From Methanofastidiosum methylothiophilum (GTDB lineage: Archaea > Methanobacteriota_B > Thermococci > Methanofastidiosales > Methanofastidiosaceae): DNA of 64,000 nt. The notes beneath the pieces were generated by a model. That model did not search any database and was not told where the DNA came from. It worked only from the letters and a program-made list of their open reading frames with translations. The position numbers and the translations under genes are program-made. The stretch spans positions 16,262 to 80,261 of the forward strand of contig LNJE01000007.1 in assembly GCA_001587635.1 (NCBI GenBank), in the 5' to 3' direction. Positions 1-7,503 of this stretch are shown here, piece by piece; the first letter of the stretch is position 1; each line of letters begins with the position of its first letter.

Positions 1-114
1 CCAGCAAAAGAAAAGAAAACAACTACTAAGAAAGCGAGTGAAGTAAAACCAGCAAAAGAAAAGAAAACAACTACTAAGAAAGCTGCTCCGAAGAAGAAAA
101 CTGTTGAAGAGTAA
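1..114 (+). CDS. C-terminal tail of a lysine-rich protein (5' end outside window)
   Basis: Frame 1 is open from the left edge to the TAA at 112-114 and encodes 37 residues. The tail is almost entirely Lys, Ala, Thr, Pro and Glu and contains a tandem repeat: the block PAKEKKTTTKKA occurs twice, with identical DNA at 1-36 and 49-84. Such basic low-complexity tails occur on archaeal ribosomal proteins, chromatin proteins and topoisomerase-type proteins. The body of the protein is not visible, so no function is assigned. It converges on the TFS gene, with a hairpin terminator between them. Confidence 0.75.
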   Translation, partial: PAKEKKTTTKKASEVKPAKEKKTTTKKAAPKKKTVEE

Positions 115-138
115 ATCCTTATTTTCGAATAATATTAA

Positions 139-173
139 TAGAGGTTCTTATTAAGCCTCTATATTATTTTTTA
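139..173. terminator. Hairpin plus T-tract between convergent genes
   Basis: TAGAGG (139-144) pairs with CCTCTA (156-161) across an 11-base loop and is followed by a T-rich tract at 163-172. It lies between the stop of the plus-strand partial gene (114) and the stop of the minus-strand TFS gene (171), so it probably terminates the plus-strand transcript. Confidence 0.6.
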
Positions 174-491
174 ATCGTATTCTCTCCAAGTATAACTACA
201 CTTTGTGCATCTGTAAAATTTTGTGGCGGGCTCATCTCCGCTTCTTGTCTGGAGCATCCACCAATAAGCCTCTCTATTATGACATTTTTTGCATTCTTCC
301 TTGACTTTTGGCATTATAATATTAGAATCTTCAATGATAACAACTTCATCTCCAGAATTATTTTTTTCAAAATGTTCAAATCTACTATTTTCATCAATAT
401 CTCTCTCATATCCACATCTACAAGAATATAGGGATTTACCTTCCTTTTTATTTATGCGCAAAAGAGTGCCGCATTTTGGGCAAAATTCCAT
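171..491 (-). CDS. tfs: Transcription factor S (TFIIS-like transcript cleavage factor)
   Basis: This 106-residue protein matches archaeal TFS, which reactivates backtracked RNA polymerase by stimulating cleavage of the nascent RNA 3' end. Two zinc ribbons are visible. The N-terminal one has Cys4/Cys7 and a CxC pair at 24/26, as in the Rpb9-like domain. The C-terminal one has Cys67/Cys70 and Cys95/Cys98. Between the second pairs lies RSGDEP, carrying the adjacent Asp86-Glu87 that enter the polymerase active centre (RSADEP in TFIIS). The length is normal for the family. The gene lies 23 bp downstream of the MFS transporter gene on the same strand and may be co-transcribed with it. Confidence 0.95.
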   Translation of the reverse strand: MEFCPKCGTLLRINKKEGKSLYSCRCGYERDIDENSRFEHFEKNNSGDEVVIIEDSNIIMPKVKEECKKCHNREAYWWMLQTRSGDEPATKFYRCTKCSYTWREYD

Positions 492-514
492 GACATATTC
501 ACCTAAGAGAAGGA

Positions 515-1693
515 CTAAATGCGGTTTATAAAATTATCCGATTGGCACATGTTCTGCTCTTTTACCAAATTAATTAAAAGAAAAGAAGTTAAAGAAAGTA
601 ATATAGAAAAATAAAGAGGGCAATTCATTCCAAATATTTTCCATAATAATCCGGCAGTAAAAGATGCAGGAAATGCCATTAATCCAATAATTAATTGATA
701 AGAGCCCATGAAAGTTGCTTTAAAATCAAAAGGACATATTTCTGATGCCATAGTCTTTTGTGATATGTCTATGGAAGTTTTGTAAAAACCAAGTATACAA
801 AATACCAGAATTATTTCTATAAGATTTCTTGCAAAAATAAGACAAATGCAAACAACTGCGTGGGACAAGAATGAAATCATCAAAACTTTTTTCCTTCCAA
901 TGAGATCAGTTAACCTACCTAAGGGATAGGAAAAAATAGTACTAGATAAAGTAAAAAATAGATAAAAAATTGAAACATTAAATATTGAAAATCCAATGTT
1001 TTTTGCATACAAAAGAAAAAATGAATAACTAAATGATCCCAATGCAAACAATCCATTGACAAAAATGAATAATTTAAAATTATTATCAAATAGTTTGAAA
1101 GAAAAATTCCTATTTTGAGCTTTGAATTCTTTTTCTCTAATAAAATAATGTATTATAATCACAGAAAAAAAGGAAGGAATTGAAGCAAGCAAAATGAGGC
1201 TTCTAAATCCAAAATATTTTAATAAAATTATAGATAGTACAATACCCAAAATTGCGCCAAAGTTATCCATTGCTCTAAGAAATCCAAAATCAGCTCCTCT
1301 GTTCTCTTTTGTAGATAGTTCAGCTACCATGGCATCCCTTGGAGCGCTCCTTATTTTACCCGCTCGATCTATTGCTTTAAATGGAATAAGAAATATCCAA
1401 GTTGGAGAAATAGCATAGCCGCATCTAGAAATTACTGCTGATAAATATCCTGTTGAGATAAATATTTTTCTTCTTCTAAATTTGTCAGATAAATAACCTG
1501 AAAATGCGCTTGAAATAGAAACTATCGCGTCACCTATTCCATCTATAATTCCCAGAACAATTACATCTGCACCAAAAAAAATCGTAACAAATAACGGCCA
1601 GATTGGATAGATCATATTTGAACCTAAGTCATTCAGAAAAGATGCTAGTGAAAATGCGTACAAATTACGTTTGTTTTTAGAAGGAGTTTCCAT
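515..1693 (-). CDS. Major facilitator superfamily transporter
   Basis: The 392-residue hydrophobic protein has about twelve predicted membrane segments. It carries MFS motif A loops after TM2 (GYLSDKFRRRK, near residue 65) and in the second half (GRLTDLIGRKK, near residue 260). A DRAGKIRSAPRDAM segment near residue 110 resembles a group of MFS efflux permeases with DRxGKGxRxAPRDA. The substrate cannot be inferred. A TATA-like TTATAAATCT on the minus strand (1711-1720) is centred about 23 bases before the ATG, which suggests a leaderless or nearly leaderless transcript. The gene lies downstream of mcrA, where many methanogens carry mtr genes, and is separated from mcrA by a T-rich terminator. 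Confidence 0.9.
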   Translation of the reverse strand: METPSKNKRNLYAFSLASFLNDLGSNMIYPIWPLFVTIFFGADVIVLGIIDGIGDAIVSISSAFSGYLSDKFRRRKIFISTGYLSAVISRCGYAISPTWIFLIPFKAIDRAGKIRSAPRDAMVAELSTKENRGADFGFLRAMDNFGAILGIVLSIILLKYFGFRSLILLASIPSFFSVIIIHYFIREKEFKAQNRNFSFKLFDNNFKLFIFVNGLFALGSFSYSFFLLYAKNIGFSIFNVSIFYLFFTLSSTIFSYPLGRLTDLIGRKKVLMISFLSHAVVCICLIFARNLIEIILVFCILGFYKTSIDISQKTMASEICPFDFKATFMGSYQLIIGLMAFPASFTAGLLWKIFGMNCPLYFSILLSLTSFLLINLVKEQNMCQSDNFINRI

Positions 1694-1751
1694 GTATTTA
1701 CATCTAAATTAGATTTATAAAAATTTTGAAGAATGCTTATGTAAATGTAAT

Positions 1752-1778
1752 TAAAAATAAGAAAAGAAAAAAAATAAA
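1752..1778 (-). terminator. Oligo-T terminator of the mcr operon
   Basis: Immediately after the mcrA stop the transcribed strand reads as several T-runs broken by single C or A bases. Archaeal RNA polymerase terminates at such tracts without a hairpin. It separates mcrBDGA from the MFS gene. Confidence 0.55.
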
Positions 1779-1786
1779 TTTATAAT

Positions 1787-3448
1787 TTATGGTATAATGA
1801 GGTCTCTTTCTCCGGCAGGGACGAACTCTCTCATTGCACCCCTTCCGAACTCCTTTGTAATGTTTGCAAAGTCGAAAGGTAGTGACCTGTCAGCAAATGC
1901 GACCTTAACGTGTGGAGAAAGTGCCCATGCATCTCCTCTTGCAGAGTGTGCTGCTGCAACAATACCAGTGTATGCACTCTGATGACCTACATTCATTGCA
2001 TAGCTTGGGTAGTTACCTCCCCTAAGCTCAAATGGTAAACCTTCATCAGATCTGTATGAGAATGTGTTTGCTGCACCAATCTGATCCTGAAGATCGTATC
2101 CATAGAATCCAAATCTTCCCATCTGCTCTTTGTGTACGTTACATGCAAGGTACCATGCTGAAAGACCAGCTTGAGCATTACCAGTTGCCATAGATACACT
2201 TGTACCGGCTGCTGCAGAGATACATGTTGCTCTCTGAGATCCACCAAAGTGTGTTTCCATAACTGCTGGATAAAGTTCATACTGCTCTAAGCAGTACATA
2301 GCAACATCTGTTCCGATGTCATTTATGAGTTTTACACTTGGTTTCTGTTTAGCAAGGCTTCCATATTTGTCTTTTACGTGTTCCATTCCCCAGTATACAA
2401 AGTCTTCGAGAATGTTATCGGTGTATGCAGCTGTGGCATACTGTGTAAATCCGACACCACCAGACATGTAAGATCCAAGATATATTTGGTCATAAATTAA
2501 TGCGGCAAGTGCAATTGATTCAAGAGAGTGTCTTGCTGGGTCATCTGGATACTTAGCCATAGACTGTGCACAGTCACTTACAACTCCATACATAAGCCCT
2601 CCTGGCTCGTTTGGACCTCTTGCTCTTCTTGCTGGCATCATGTCAGACATCTGTATAACTGAACCGTGTTTTGCAGCATATGCAAAATCTGCAGTTGCGG
2701 CTTCTCCTGCACATAGATTGTATGCACCAATGAAGGCCATACCTATCTGCATTGCACTCCATCTAGAAACAGTTCCTCCGTCACAGACTCTTCCAACGAC
2801 TGTTGGAATCCTGACTACCTGCCACATTGATTTTCCAATAGCCTTCTTAAGTTGGGCTGCTTGGTCTGCAGGGAATTCTTTATTTATGTCAATAACAAAT
2901 CTTGAGTCAATTTCATCAATTAACTCATCGTTTCCAGAGTATACCTTAACGTAAGAGTCTTTTACCAATCTTGGGTCAGTTTCAACCATGTGTTCTTGAA
3001 TAACCGCTGCACCTGGCATTGAGTGATTAACTACCTCAAGGTAGTGATTAATTGTTTCAGGTGTAACTTCTTTTCCAAGTCTCTTCTCAAGAATATTGTG
3101 CGGAGAATCAAGCCCCACTAAGATGGTCCTTCTCATATCGTCCCAAGCTTGTTGCATGGCGGCATTGTTTACAAAGTGAAGGTCATCCATGTTAGCTATA
3201 ATGTCTGTGTGTGAAAGTTGGTAGGGCATTAATACTCTCTGACCTTGAGGCATACCTACTGATGGATTATATCCAGGTATTCCTCTCTCCTTTGCAATTT
3301 GTTGACCTGCATCATGAAATTCTACTTTTCTCTTGTTTTGTTTGTATCCGCCGTAAACATAGAATTTTGTCTGTCTTTTGTCAGGCGCTTCCTCAAACTT
3401 CTTTTTCATTGCTTGCATAAAGTTGTGTTTATCATCTTTATATACCAT
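1787..3448 (-). CDS. mcrA: Methyl-coenzyme M reductase, alpha subunit
   Basis: McrA is the catalytic subunit of the alpha2beta2gamma2 F430 enzyme that releases methane from methyl-CoM and coenzyme B. The protein has 553 residues, the usual length. By alignment from memory to the Methanothermobacter enzyme, conserved residues include Gln151 (axial Ni ligand), His261 (N-methyl-His), Arg275 (methyl-Arg), Phe334/Tyr337 in GVGFTQYATA, Gln405 in FGGSQRA (methyl-Gln), Tyr449, Gly450 (thioglycine) and Asp455 in YGYDLQDQ. The next-but-one residue, Ile457, replaces the S-methylcysteine. Last gene of mcrBDGA, 13 bp after mcrG, with a GGAGG ribosome site. The conserved catalytic residues and the intact operon favour methane formation. 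No mtr genes follow it. Confidence 0.98.
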   Translation of the reverse strand: MVYKDDKHNFMQAMKKKFEEAPDKRQTKFYVYGGYKQNKRKVEFHDAGQQIAKERGIPGYNPSVGMPQGQRVLMPYQLSHTDIIANMDDLHFVNNAAMQQAWDDMRRTILVGLDSPHNILEKRLGKEVTPETINHYLEVVNHSMPGAAVIQEHMVETDPRLVKDSYVKVYSGNDELIDEIDSRFVIDINKEFPADQAAQLKKAIGKSMWQVVRIPTVVGRVCDGGTVSRWSAMQIGMAFIGAYNLCAGEAATADFAYAAKHGSVIQMSDMMPARRARGPNEPGGLMYGVVSDCAQSMAKYPDDPARHSLESIALAALIYDQIYLGSYMSGGVGFTQYATAAYTDNILEDFVYWGMEHVKDKYGSLAKQKPSVKLINDIGTDVAMYCLEQYELYPAVMETHFGGSQRATCISAAAGTSVSMATGNAQAGLSAWYLACNVHKEQMGRFGFYGYDLQDQIGAANTFSYRSDEGLPFELRGGNYPSYAMNVGHQSAYTGIVAAAHSARGDAWALSPHVKVAFADRSLPFDFANITKEFGRGAMREFVPAGERDLIIP

Positions 3449-3461
3449 TCATATCCCCTCC

Positions 3462-4235
3462 TTAAAACTTAGCCTCCCTATATGGTTCGAATCCACCAAA
3501 GGATCTTTCCCAATGGACATTCTGTACCATCTGAAGAACTTCTGCATCATCTCTTATTGTGACACCATCTGCTCGGAATATGGTAGTTCTCTTCTTAAGC
3601 TCGTCTTCAGGCAATGGTTTACCAACTGATATAGGGGCCGGAATTGGTTCTCCTACCATGTTTTTCACATACTGCACTTCTCCAGTGCTCTTATTGAAAA
3701 CATATCTCTGCATTGCGTCAAACATTATACCGTTCTCATCAAGCCTAAGAGCATGTCCGTGAACAGTTCTTCCTCTAATTCCTGTTCTTGCAGCGTCAAA
3801 TGTTTCAGATTCAATGATCTCCTTTGCAATTGCTTCAACATCTCTTTCTCTTGCTTCCACTACGTGTCTTCCAGAGAGTGTTCCGCTGTCCATTCCTCTG
3901 TATCTGTAAGAATACATCCAGGACCTCTGGTAGGGGGATATTGGGGCAAAGTAAACTGAATCGGTAAACTGAACGTACCTAATTCTATCTCCTGCTTTTG
4001 CACCTGGTGTTGGCTCTACGAGTTCTCTTATGGGACATTCTGGTTCTCCCATCTCTTCTAATGGTGGGTGAACACTCTTGTAATCTTCTCCAGGCTCTCT
4101 GTGACCAAGAACTCTAACAATATCTTCATCAGATACTGATCTAATCTTTTGGAGTTTGTATGAAGGATCCATGTATTTTCTTCTATTTTTTGATGGATCT
4201 GATTTTCCAGGGAAAAATTGTGCTTTATATGTCAT
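3462..4235 (-). CDS. mcrG: Methyl-coenzyme M reductase, gamma subunit
   Basis: This 257-residue protein is full length for McrG, the smallest structural subunit of MCR, which helps form the two active-site channels with McrA and McrB. Recognisable blocks are the N-terminal AQFFPGKSDPSKNRR region, SPYQRSWMYSYRYRG near the middle, and the GRTVHGHALRLDENG block followed by FDAMQRYVF. The gene sits 11 bp after mcrD and 13 bp before mcrA. A GGAGG ribosome site lies a few bases before its ATG, so translation is probably independent but coordinated across the operon. Confidence 0.98.
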   Translation of the reverse strand: MTYKAQFFPGKSDPSKNRRKYMDPSYKLQKIRSVSDEDIVRVLGHREPGEDYKSVHPPLEEMGEPECPIRELVEPTPGAKAGDRIRYVQFTDSVYFAPISPYQRSWMYSYRYRGMDSGTLSGRHVVEARERDVEAIAKEIIESETFDAARTGIRGRTVHGHALRLDENGIMFDAMQRYVFNKSTGEVQYVKNMVGEPIPAPISVGKPLPEDELKKRTTIFRADGVTIRDDAEVLQMVQNVHWERSFGGFEPYREAKF

Positions 4236-4246
4236 ATTTATTCCTC

Positions 4247-4564
4247 CTAATTTAGACCTTTAATATAGTCAGATACTCCTTTTTTATATTTTGTAAATCT
4301 ACCTATTTCAATGTTGTAGCCAAAAGGCAAGTATTCATCACACACGTCTTTAATAATTTTCTGAATATCTTCATTGTTATCTTCAACTTCAATCCATATC
4401 CATCCTACCATATAATTCTCATTTTCCTTTGAGTTTATTGGTGGGCCATGTACCGAAACATTAGTAACAAAGTCAAATCTAGTAAGTTCGTCGGTGATTC
4501 TATCTGCCGTTTCTTTTGATATCAATTTGAAAGGAAATATCTGTATTTCAGGCCTAATTTTCAA
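4247..4564 (-). CDS. mcrD: Methyl-coenzyme M reductase operon protein D
   Basis: McrD is a conserved accessory protein that interacts with MCR but is not in the mature crystal structure. This copy is 105 residues; most McrD proteins are around 140-170. The visible hallmarks are the N-terminal EIQIFPFKLIS, the VHGPP turn after residue 35, WIEVED, PFGYNIEIGRFTKYKKG, and the ending VSDYIKGLN, which matches the usual (P)TVSDYxxG end. It begins at the conserved EIEIFP-type start and stops at the conserved end, so it looks compact rather than truncated. It is second in the operon, 11 bp from both neighbours. mcrC, which usually follows mcrD in class I methanogens, is missing here and found at 35130. 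Confidence 0.93.
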   Translation of the reverse strand: MKIRPEIQIFPFKLISKETADRITDELTRFDFVTNVSVHGPPINSKENENYMVGWIWIEVEDNNEDIQKIIKDVCDEYLPFGYNIEIGRFTKYKKGVSDYIKGLN

Positions 4565-4575
4565 TATTACTCCTC

Positions 4576-5904
4576 CTAAATACCTCCCTTTGCTTTAACA
4601 GCAGCTTGGTTTACATACTTCATTGGTTCTGCAAACTCAGGGACTGTGGAGAATACCTCCTTAATTAATCCAGATGTGGCTTCAGGTGAAAACATCTGTG
4701 TTCCTGCATCTAATGCCATTGCGGCAGCGATACATGGGATAACAAAACCTTTTGAGTGTCTTGTAACGATGTGATTTCCGTTAAATATACCGGGTCCTCC
4801 TCCACCATAAATTGAGTGTGAGAAGAAAGACATACCGACTGTTGTTCCCTGGGCCCTTCCAAAGTCAACTCCAGGTAGACCTGTTTCGTGTTCAACTAAA
4901 TCGTTGAAGTATAAGATTGTTGAAGGTAGTCCTTGTCCTGCTCTCATTGCACCACAGTTTACCATGACTGCTGCAAGCATTCCAGATGCAGCATATGCAT
5001 TCCACAATGGGATATCTTTTGCCTTGTATACCTTGTAACCTGAGGGTAAGGTTTTATCTACTGCAATAACTTTATCTTCAATTGCCTTTCCAACTAATGA
5101 CTCTATAACAGATCCTATTGTACCTTTCTTTCCATTTGCTTTAACTAATTCGTAAGTAACATTGTTTGCATTCATTCCTTGGTATGCAAGTCCTAAGAGA
5201 TGTAATCTCTCAAATGGCCCTACTGCATCTCCCATTTCAAACATTGCAGTTTGCTCAAGAATTGAAGCAAGTGCAGCTGCGTTCATTGCGTTTTTCTTTG
5301 TTGTAGCAACTATGTGATTTACCATAATGTTTCTTAGAGAGTAACCAAGACCTTCGTTCTTTTGAGGAACTTCAAGCATAGCTTGAATCTTTGCACCTTT
5401 AAGATCAAGTGTCTGTGGGTAAGCCCCCCATATTGCAGCTTTTACAACGTTTGCATCAAATATGCTAACGTCGAAAACATCTATAATTGCTTGTGTTACA
5501 GCGGCTGCTGTTGCAGTCATACCTACAGTGTATTCACAAAACATTCTTTTTGTTGGTACTTGAACCAACATTCTTTCATTGTTTCCTAAAAGCGTTACTA
5601 GAGTATCGTCTTTTGCATCAATTTTAAGAATTTCTTCTACTCTCTTCTTGATCTCTGGGGCCTTCCCAACTACATCTAGCTTCATTTCTCTTCCCATGAT
5701 TACTTGGCCCTTCCCACCTAATGCTCCTGTGGCAAGTGCTGACTGGGTGCCTTTGAGATCGACAGCAATTGTTCTGACAACTTTGGAAACTATGCCCTGT
5801 ATTGCCTCATTTTTAAGAGGACTAAGAGCTTCCAAGGGGACTCCACTCTCAATGAGTTTACCCTTGTCAGAATACAAATCTATTTTGTCGCTATATTTTG
5901 GCAT
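4576..5904 (-). CDS. mcrB: Methyl-coenzyme M reductase, beta subunit
   Basis: McrB forms the coenzyme B side of the active-site channel. The active-site block SHSIYGGGGPGIFNGNH is intact, including the Tyr that corresponds to Tyr367 of the Methanothermobacter beta subunit. The reading frame is open to 5955, but the start is placed at the ATG at 5902-5904. This ATG follows AAAGGAGGAA with normal spacing and gives MPKYSDKIDLYSDKG, the conserved family N terminus. The alternative upstream extension would add 17 non-conserved residues. The protein has 442 residues. First gene of mcrBDGA, with a leader of roughly 70 bases containing a short hairpin and a TATA box near 6003. Confidence 0.98.
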   Translation of the reverse strand: MPKYSDKIDLYSDKGKLIESGVPLEALSPLKNEAIQGIVSKVVRTIAVDLKGTQSALATGALGGKGQVIMGREMKLDVVGKAPEIKKRVEEILKIDAKDDTLVTLLGNNERMLVQVPTKRMFCEYTVGMTATAAAVTQAIIDVFDVSIFDANVVKAAIWGAYPQTLDLKGAKIQAMLEVPQKNEGLGYSLRNIMVNHIVATTKKNAMNAAALASILEQTAMFEMGDAVGPFERLHLLGLAYQGMNANNVTYELVKANGKKGTIGSVIESLVGKAIEDKVIAVDKTLPSGYKVYKAKDIPLWNAYAASGMLAAVMVNCGAMRAGQGLPSTILYFNDLVEHETGLPGVDFGRAQGTTVGMSFFSHSIYGGGGPGIFNGNHIVTRHSKGFVIPCIAAAMALDAGTQMFSPEATSGLIKEVFSTVPEFAEPMKYVNQAAVKAKGGI

Positions 5905-5961
5905 ATAGTATTCCTCCTTTATTTTTGATATCCAAAAACAGGATATCATGTCCAAGATTCA

Positions 5962-5980
5962 AAGTCCATTAAACGGACTT
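5962..5980 (-). promoter_or_regulatory. Hairpin in the mcr leader
   Basis: AAGTCC (5962-5967) and GGACTT (5975-5980) form a perfect 6-bp inverted repeat with a 7-base loop. It lies between the presumed mcr TATA box and the mcrB ribosome site, close to the predicted start of transcription. It could be an operator or a 5' stabilising stem; the sequence alone does not decide which. Confidence 0.5.
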
Positions 5981-5996
5981 CAGTGATACCTACTCT

Positions 5997-6010
5997 AAAT
6001 AATATTTAAG
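5997..6010 (-). promoter_or_regulatory. TATA box of the mcr operon
   Basis: On the minus strand CTTAAATATTATTT is the best archaeal TATA-like element upstream of mcrB. Counting about 25 bases downstream puts the transcript start near 5975, giving a leader of about 70 bases. The core ACTTAAATAT also occurs in front of atwA on the other strand (7462-7471). Confidence 0.55.
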
Positions 6011-6161
6011 TGTTTCTATTTAGAATGCTTTGTTGAATAATTCGACCGCAAAGCTTAAACCCCATATAATCCTAATAAATCCATGTCAGATAAAAGTGCA
6101 CCATAAATAAAAAGCATGTAAAGATGGAAAAGTTTTGCATTTTTTTAATTTTTTTTAAACG

Positions 6162-6186
6162 CTATCTAAGATAGAGAATCATTCTC
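6162..6186. repeat. Two abutting perfect palindromes
   Basis: CTATCT-A-AGATAG (6162-6174) is followed, sharing one base, by GAGAAT-C-ATTCTC (6174-6186). Both have 6-bp arms and a 1-base centre. Such compact paired dyads resemble binding sites for dimeric regulators. They lie about 150 bp upstream of the mcr TATA box and 130 bp past the transporter stop. Confidence 0.5.
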
Positions 6187-6314
6187 TGATGAACAAAGAT
6201 ACAGCCAAAAGACAGTATACGACAAGCTGCAACAGTTAGTGTAAAATTAAAAGAGAAAAATTTGAATTTGATGTTATTTGACCAAAATTATGCAACAGAA
6301 CAGACTACCAAAAA

Positions 6315-6824
6315 TCACGAAATTAAAATGCCTATTAATCCAGAAACCACTATAAAAAAGATTGGATCAATTTTTGTTTTAACAAGTAATGCAAATATTA
6401 TGAAAACAATTATTATTGCTTTTAGATCAAAATTTATTATTAATTGAAATCCCAATGAATATAGTGTTATGAAAACAAGAACTGCGGTTCCTAAGGCTAA
6501 TGAATTAATCAAAGCCACTTTTTCTAACTTGATCGATTTCTTTAGGAAATGATAAGTTACGCCAAGCATTATAGGGGGTATGAGCAAAAAAAAAGTATTC
6601 AAAATTGCACCTAGTAAACCATAATATTTATACCCAACATATGTTGCCATATTAACTGCAATTGGGCCTGGTGTAAGTTGTGCCGCAGTTAGAATTTCCT
6701 TAAATTCATTAAAAGTAAGATAATTTTGGGATACCAATATATCCTTAATCAAACCCACAACTGCCCACCCTCCTCCAAAAGAAATAGCGCCTATATATAA
6801 GAAAATAAGGAATATATCCATCAT
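6315..6824 (-). CDS. Chromate-type (CHR) transporter, second half protein
   Basis: This 169-residue protein is a single CHR domain. It shows the motif SFGGGWAVVGLIKD near the N terminus, followed by the TPGPIAVNMATYVGY loop and several membrane helices. Members of the family occur either as one long protein with two CHR domains or as pairs of short proteins encoded side by side. Here the start codon overlaps the stop of the upstream partner by 4 bases (ATGA), so the two are coupled and probably form a heterodimer. Whether the substrate is chromate, sulfate or another anion is unknown. The gene pair sits between mcrBDGA and atwA. Confidence 0.88.
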   Translation of the reverse strand: MMDIFLIFLYIGAISFGGGWAVVGLIKDILVSQNYLTFNEFKEILTAAQLTPGPIAVNMATYVGYKYYGLLGAILNTFFLLIPPIMLGVTYHFLKKSIKLEKVALINSLALGTAVLVFITLYSLGFQLIINFDLKAIIIVFIIFALLVKTKIDPIFFIVVSGLIGILIS

Positions 6825-7375
6825 TTAATCCCTCTATTTTCGTAGAGATAGTTAATTGATACTAAAAATAAAAACACAAAAAATGTTAAGTTTCTATTAA
6901 GAATTAACAAAATGATACTAACAAAAAATAGAAAAATATTGAATTTATTGAAATTAAAATCCTTCAATATTTTATATAGGACATATAAAGTCAATCCAAC
7001 TGTTGCAACATAGCAACCATTCAAAAATTTTTGGACATATAAGCTATCAGAATATTTGTGAATAATATTTGAAACAATTAATATTCCAAAAAATGGAGGT
7101 ATTAAGACTCCAATAGAGGCAAACAATGCACCCCAAAATCCTCGTAGTTTACTACCTAATAAAACAGACAAATTAAATGCAATTGGGCCGGGCATAGATT
7201 GTGCAATTGACAATAACTTAAGGAATTCCTTTTCAGAGATAAATTTCTTATTAATTAAATTTCTCTCAATTGCAGGAACCATTGCATACCCCCCTCCAAT
7301 AGTAAATCCAGATATCTTAAAAAAAATATAAAAAATAGAAAATAATTCCTTATTTTTACGGGTTAAAATCTTCAT
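6821..7375 (-). CDS. Chromate-type (CHR) transporter, first half protein
   Basis: This 184-residue membrane protein is the partner of the preceding entry. It carries the CHR signature FTIGGGYAMVPAIERN near residues 24-39 and SMPGPIAFNLSVLLGSK, then five or six hydrophobic segments. The first 10-15 residues are basic and cytoplasmic. It is the first gene of the pair and is divergent from atwA, with about 130 bp between the two starts. The two halves are only distantly similar to each other apart from the GGG and PGPIA motifs, as in other short-chain CHR pairs. The transported anion cannot be told from sequence. Confidence 0.88.
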   Translation of the reverse strand: MKILTRKNKELFSIFYIFFKISGFTIGGGYAMVPAIERNLINKKFISEKEFLKLLSIAQSMPGPIAFNLSVLLGSKLRGFWGALFASIGVLIPPFFGILIVSNIIHKYSDSLYVQKFLNGCYVATVGLTLYVLYKILKDFNFNKFNIFLFFVSIILLILNRNLTFFVFLFLVSINYLYENRGIK

Positions 7376-7462
7376 ATTTAATCCTTAAGATTAATTTAGC
7401 TTATCTTATATAAATAATTTCTCAATATATTAATTATATGAATTTATATTCGAATCCAAAAA

Positions 7463-7471
7463 CTTAAATAT
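7463..7471 (+). promoter_or_regulatory. TATA box of atwA
   Basis: CTTAAATAT lies about 37 bases upstream of the ATG at 7504. It shares its ten-base core with the mcr promoter at 6002-6011. This could reflect co-regulation or only the general archaeal TATA consensus. Confidence 0.5.
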
Positions 7472-7503
7472 AGTTAGCTATTTAACATCAACATAAACAA
7501 CAG

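Larger units (their letters stand above)
5905..6314. other. 410-bp non-coding gap between mcrB and the chromate-type transporter
   Basis: The right-hand part (6061-6314) has no convincing gene. It contains a T-run on the plus strand (6140-6156) and the twin palindromes described separately (6162-6186). The left-hand part is the mcr promoter and leader. A short plus-strand open frame at 6262 runs antisense into the transporter gene and looks spurious. Confidence 0.6.

Noticed and set aside
1..87. Repeat resembling a CRISPR-like array
   Set aside because: The repeats are in frame, low-complexity and encode a Lys-rich protein tail. There are only two copies and no spacers of constant length.
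3484..3495. A GGTTCGAATCC string like a tRNA T-arm
   Set aside because: It lies inside mcrG in a conserved coding region. No acceptor stem or anticodon arm is found on either side.
6096..6118. A 20-codon minus-strand frame in the mcr upstream gap
   Set aside because: It has no ribosome site and no conserved features; it is too short to separate from chance in AT-rich DNA.
6186..6240. TGATGA followed by a C/D-box-like stretch
   Set aside because: A CTGA box D, a D' and C' pair and closing stem are not present at the right spacing, so a C/D box RNA cannot be supported.
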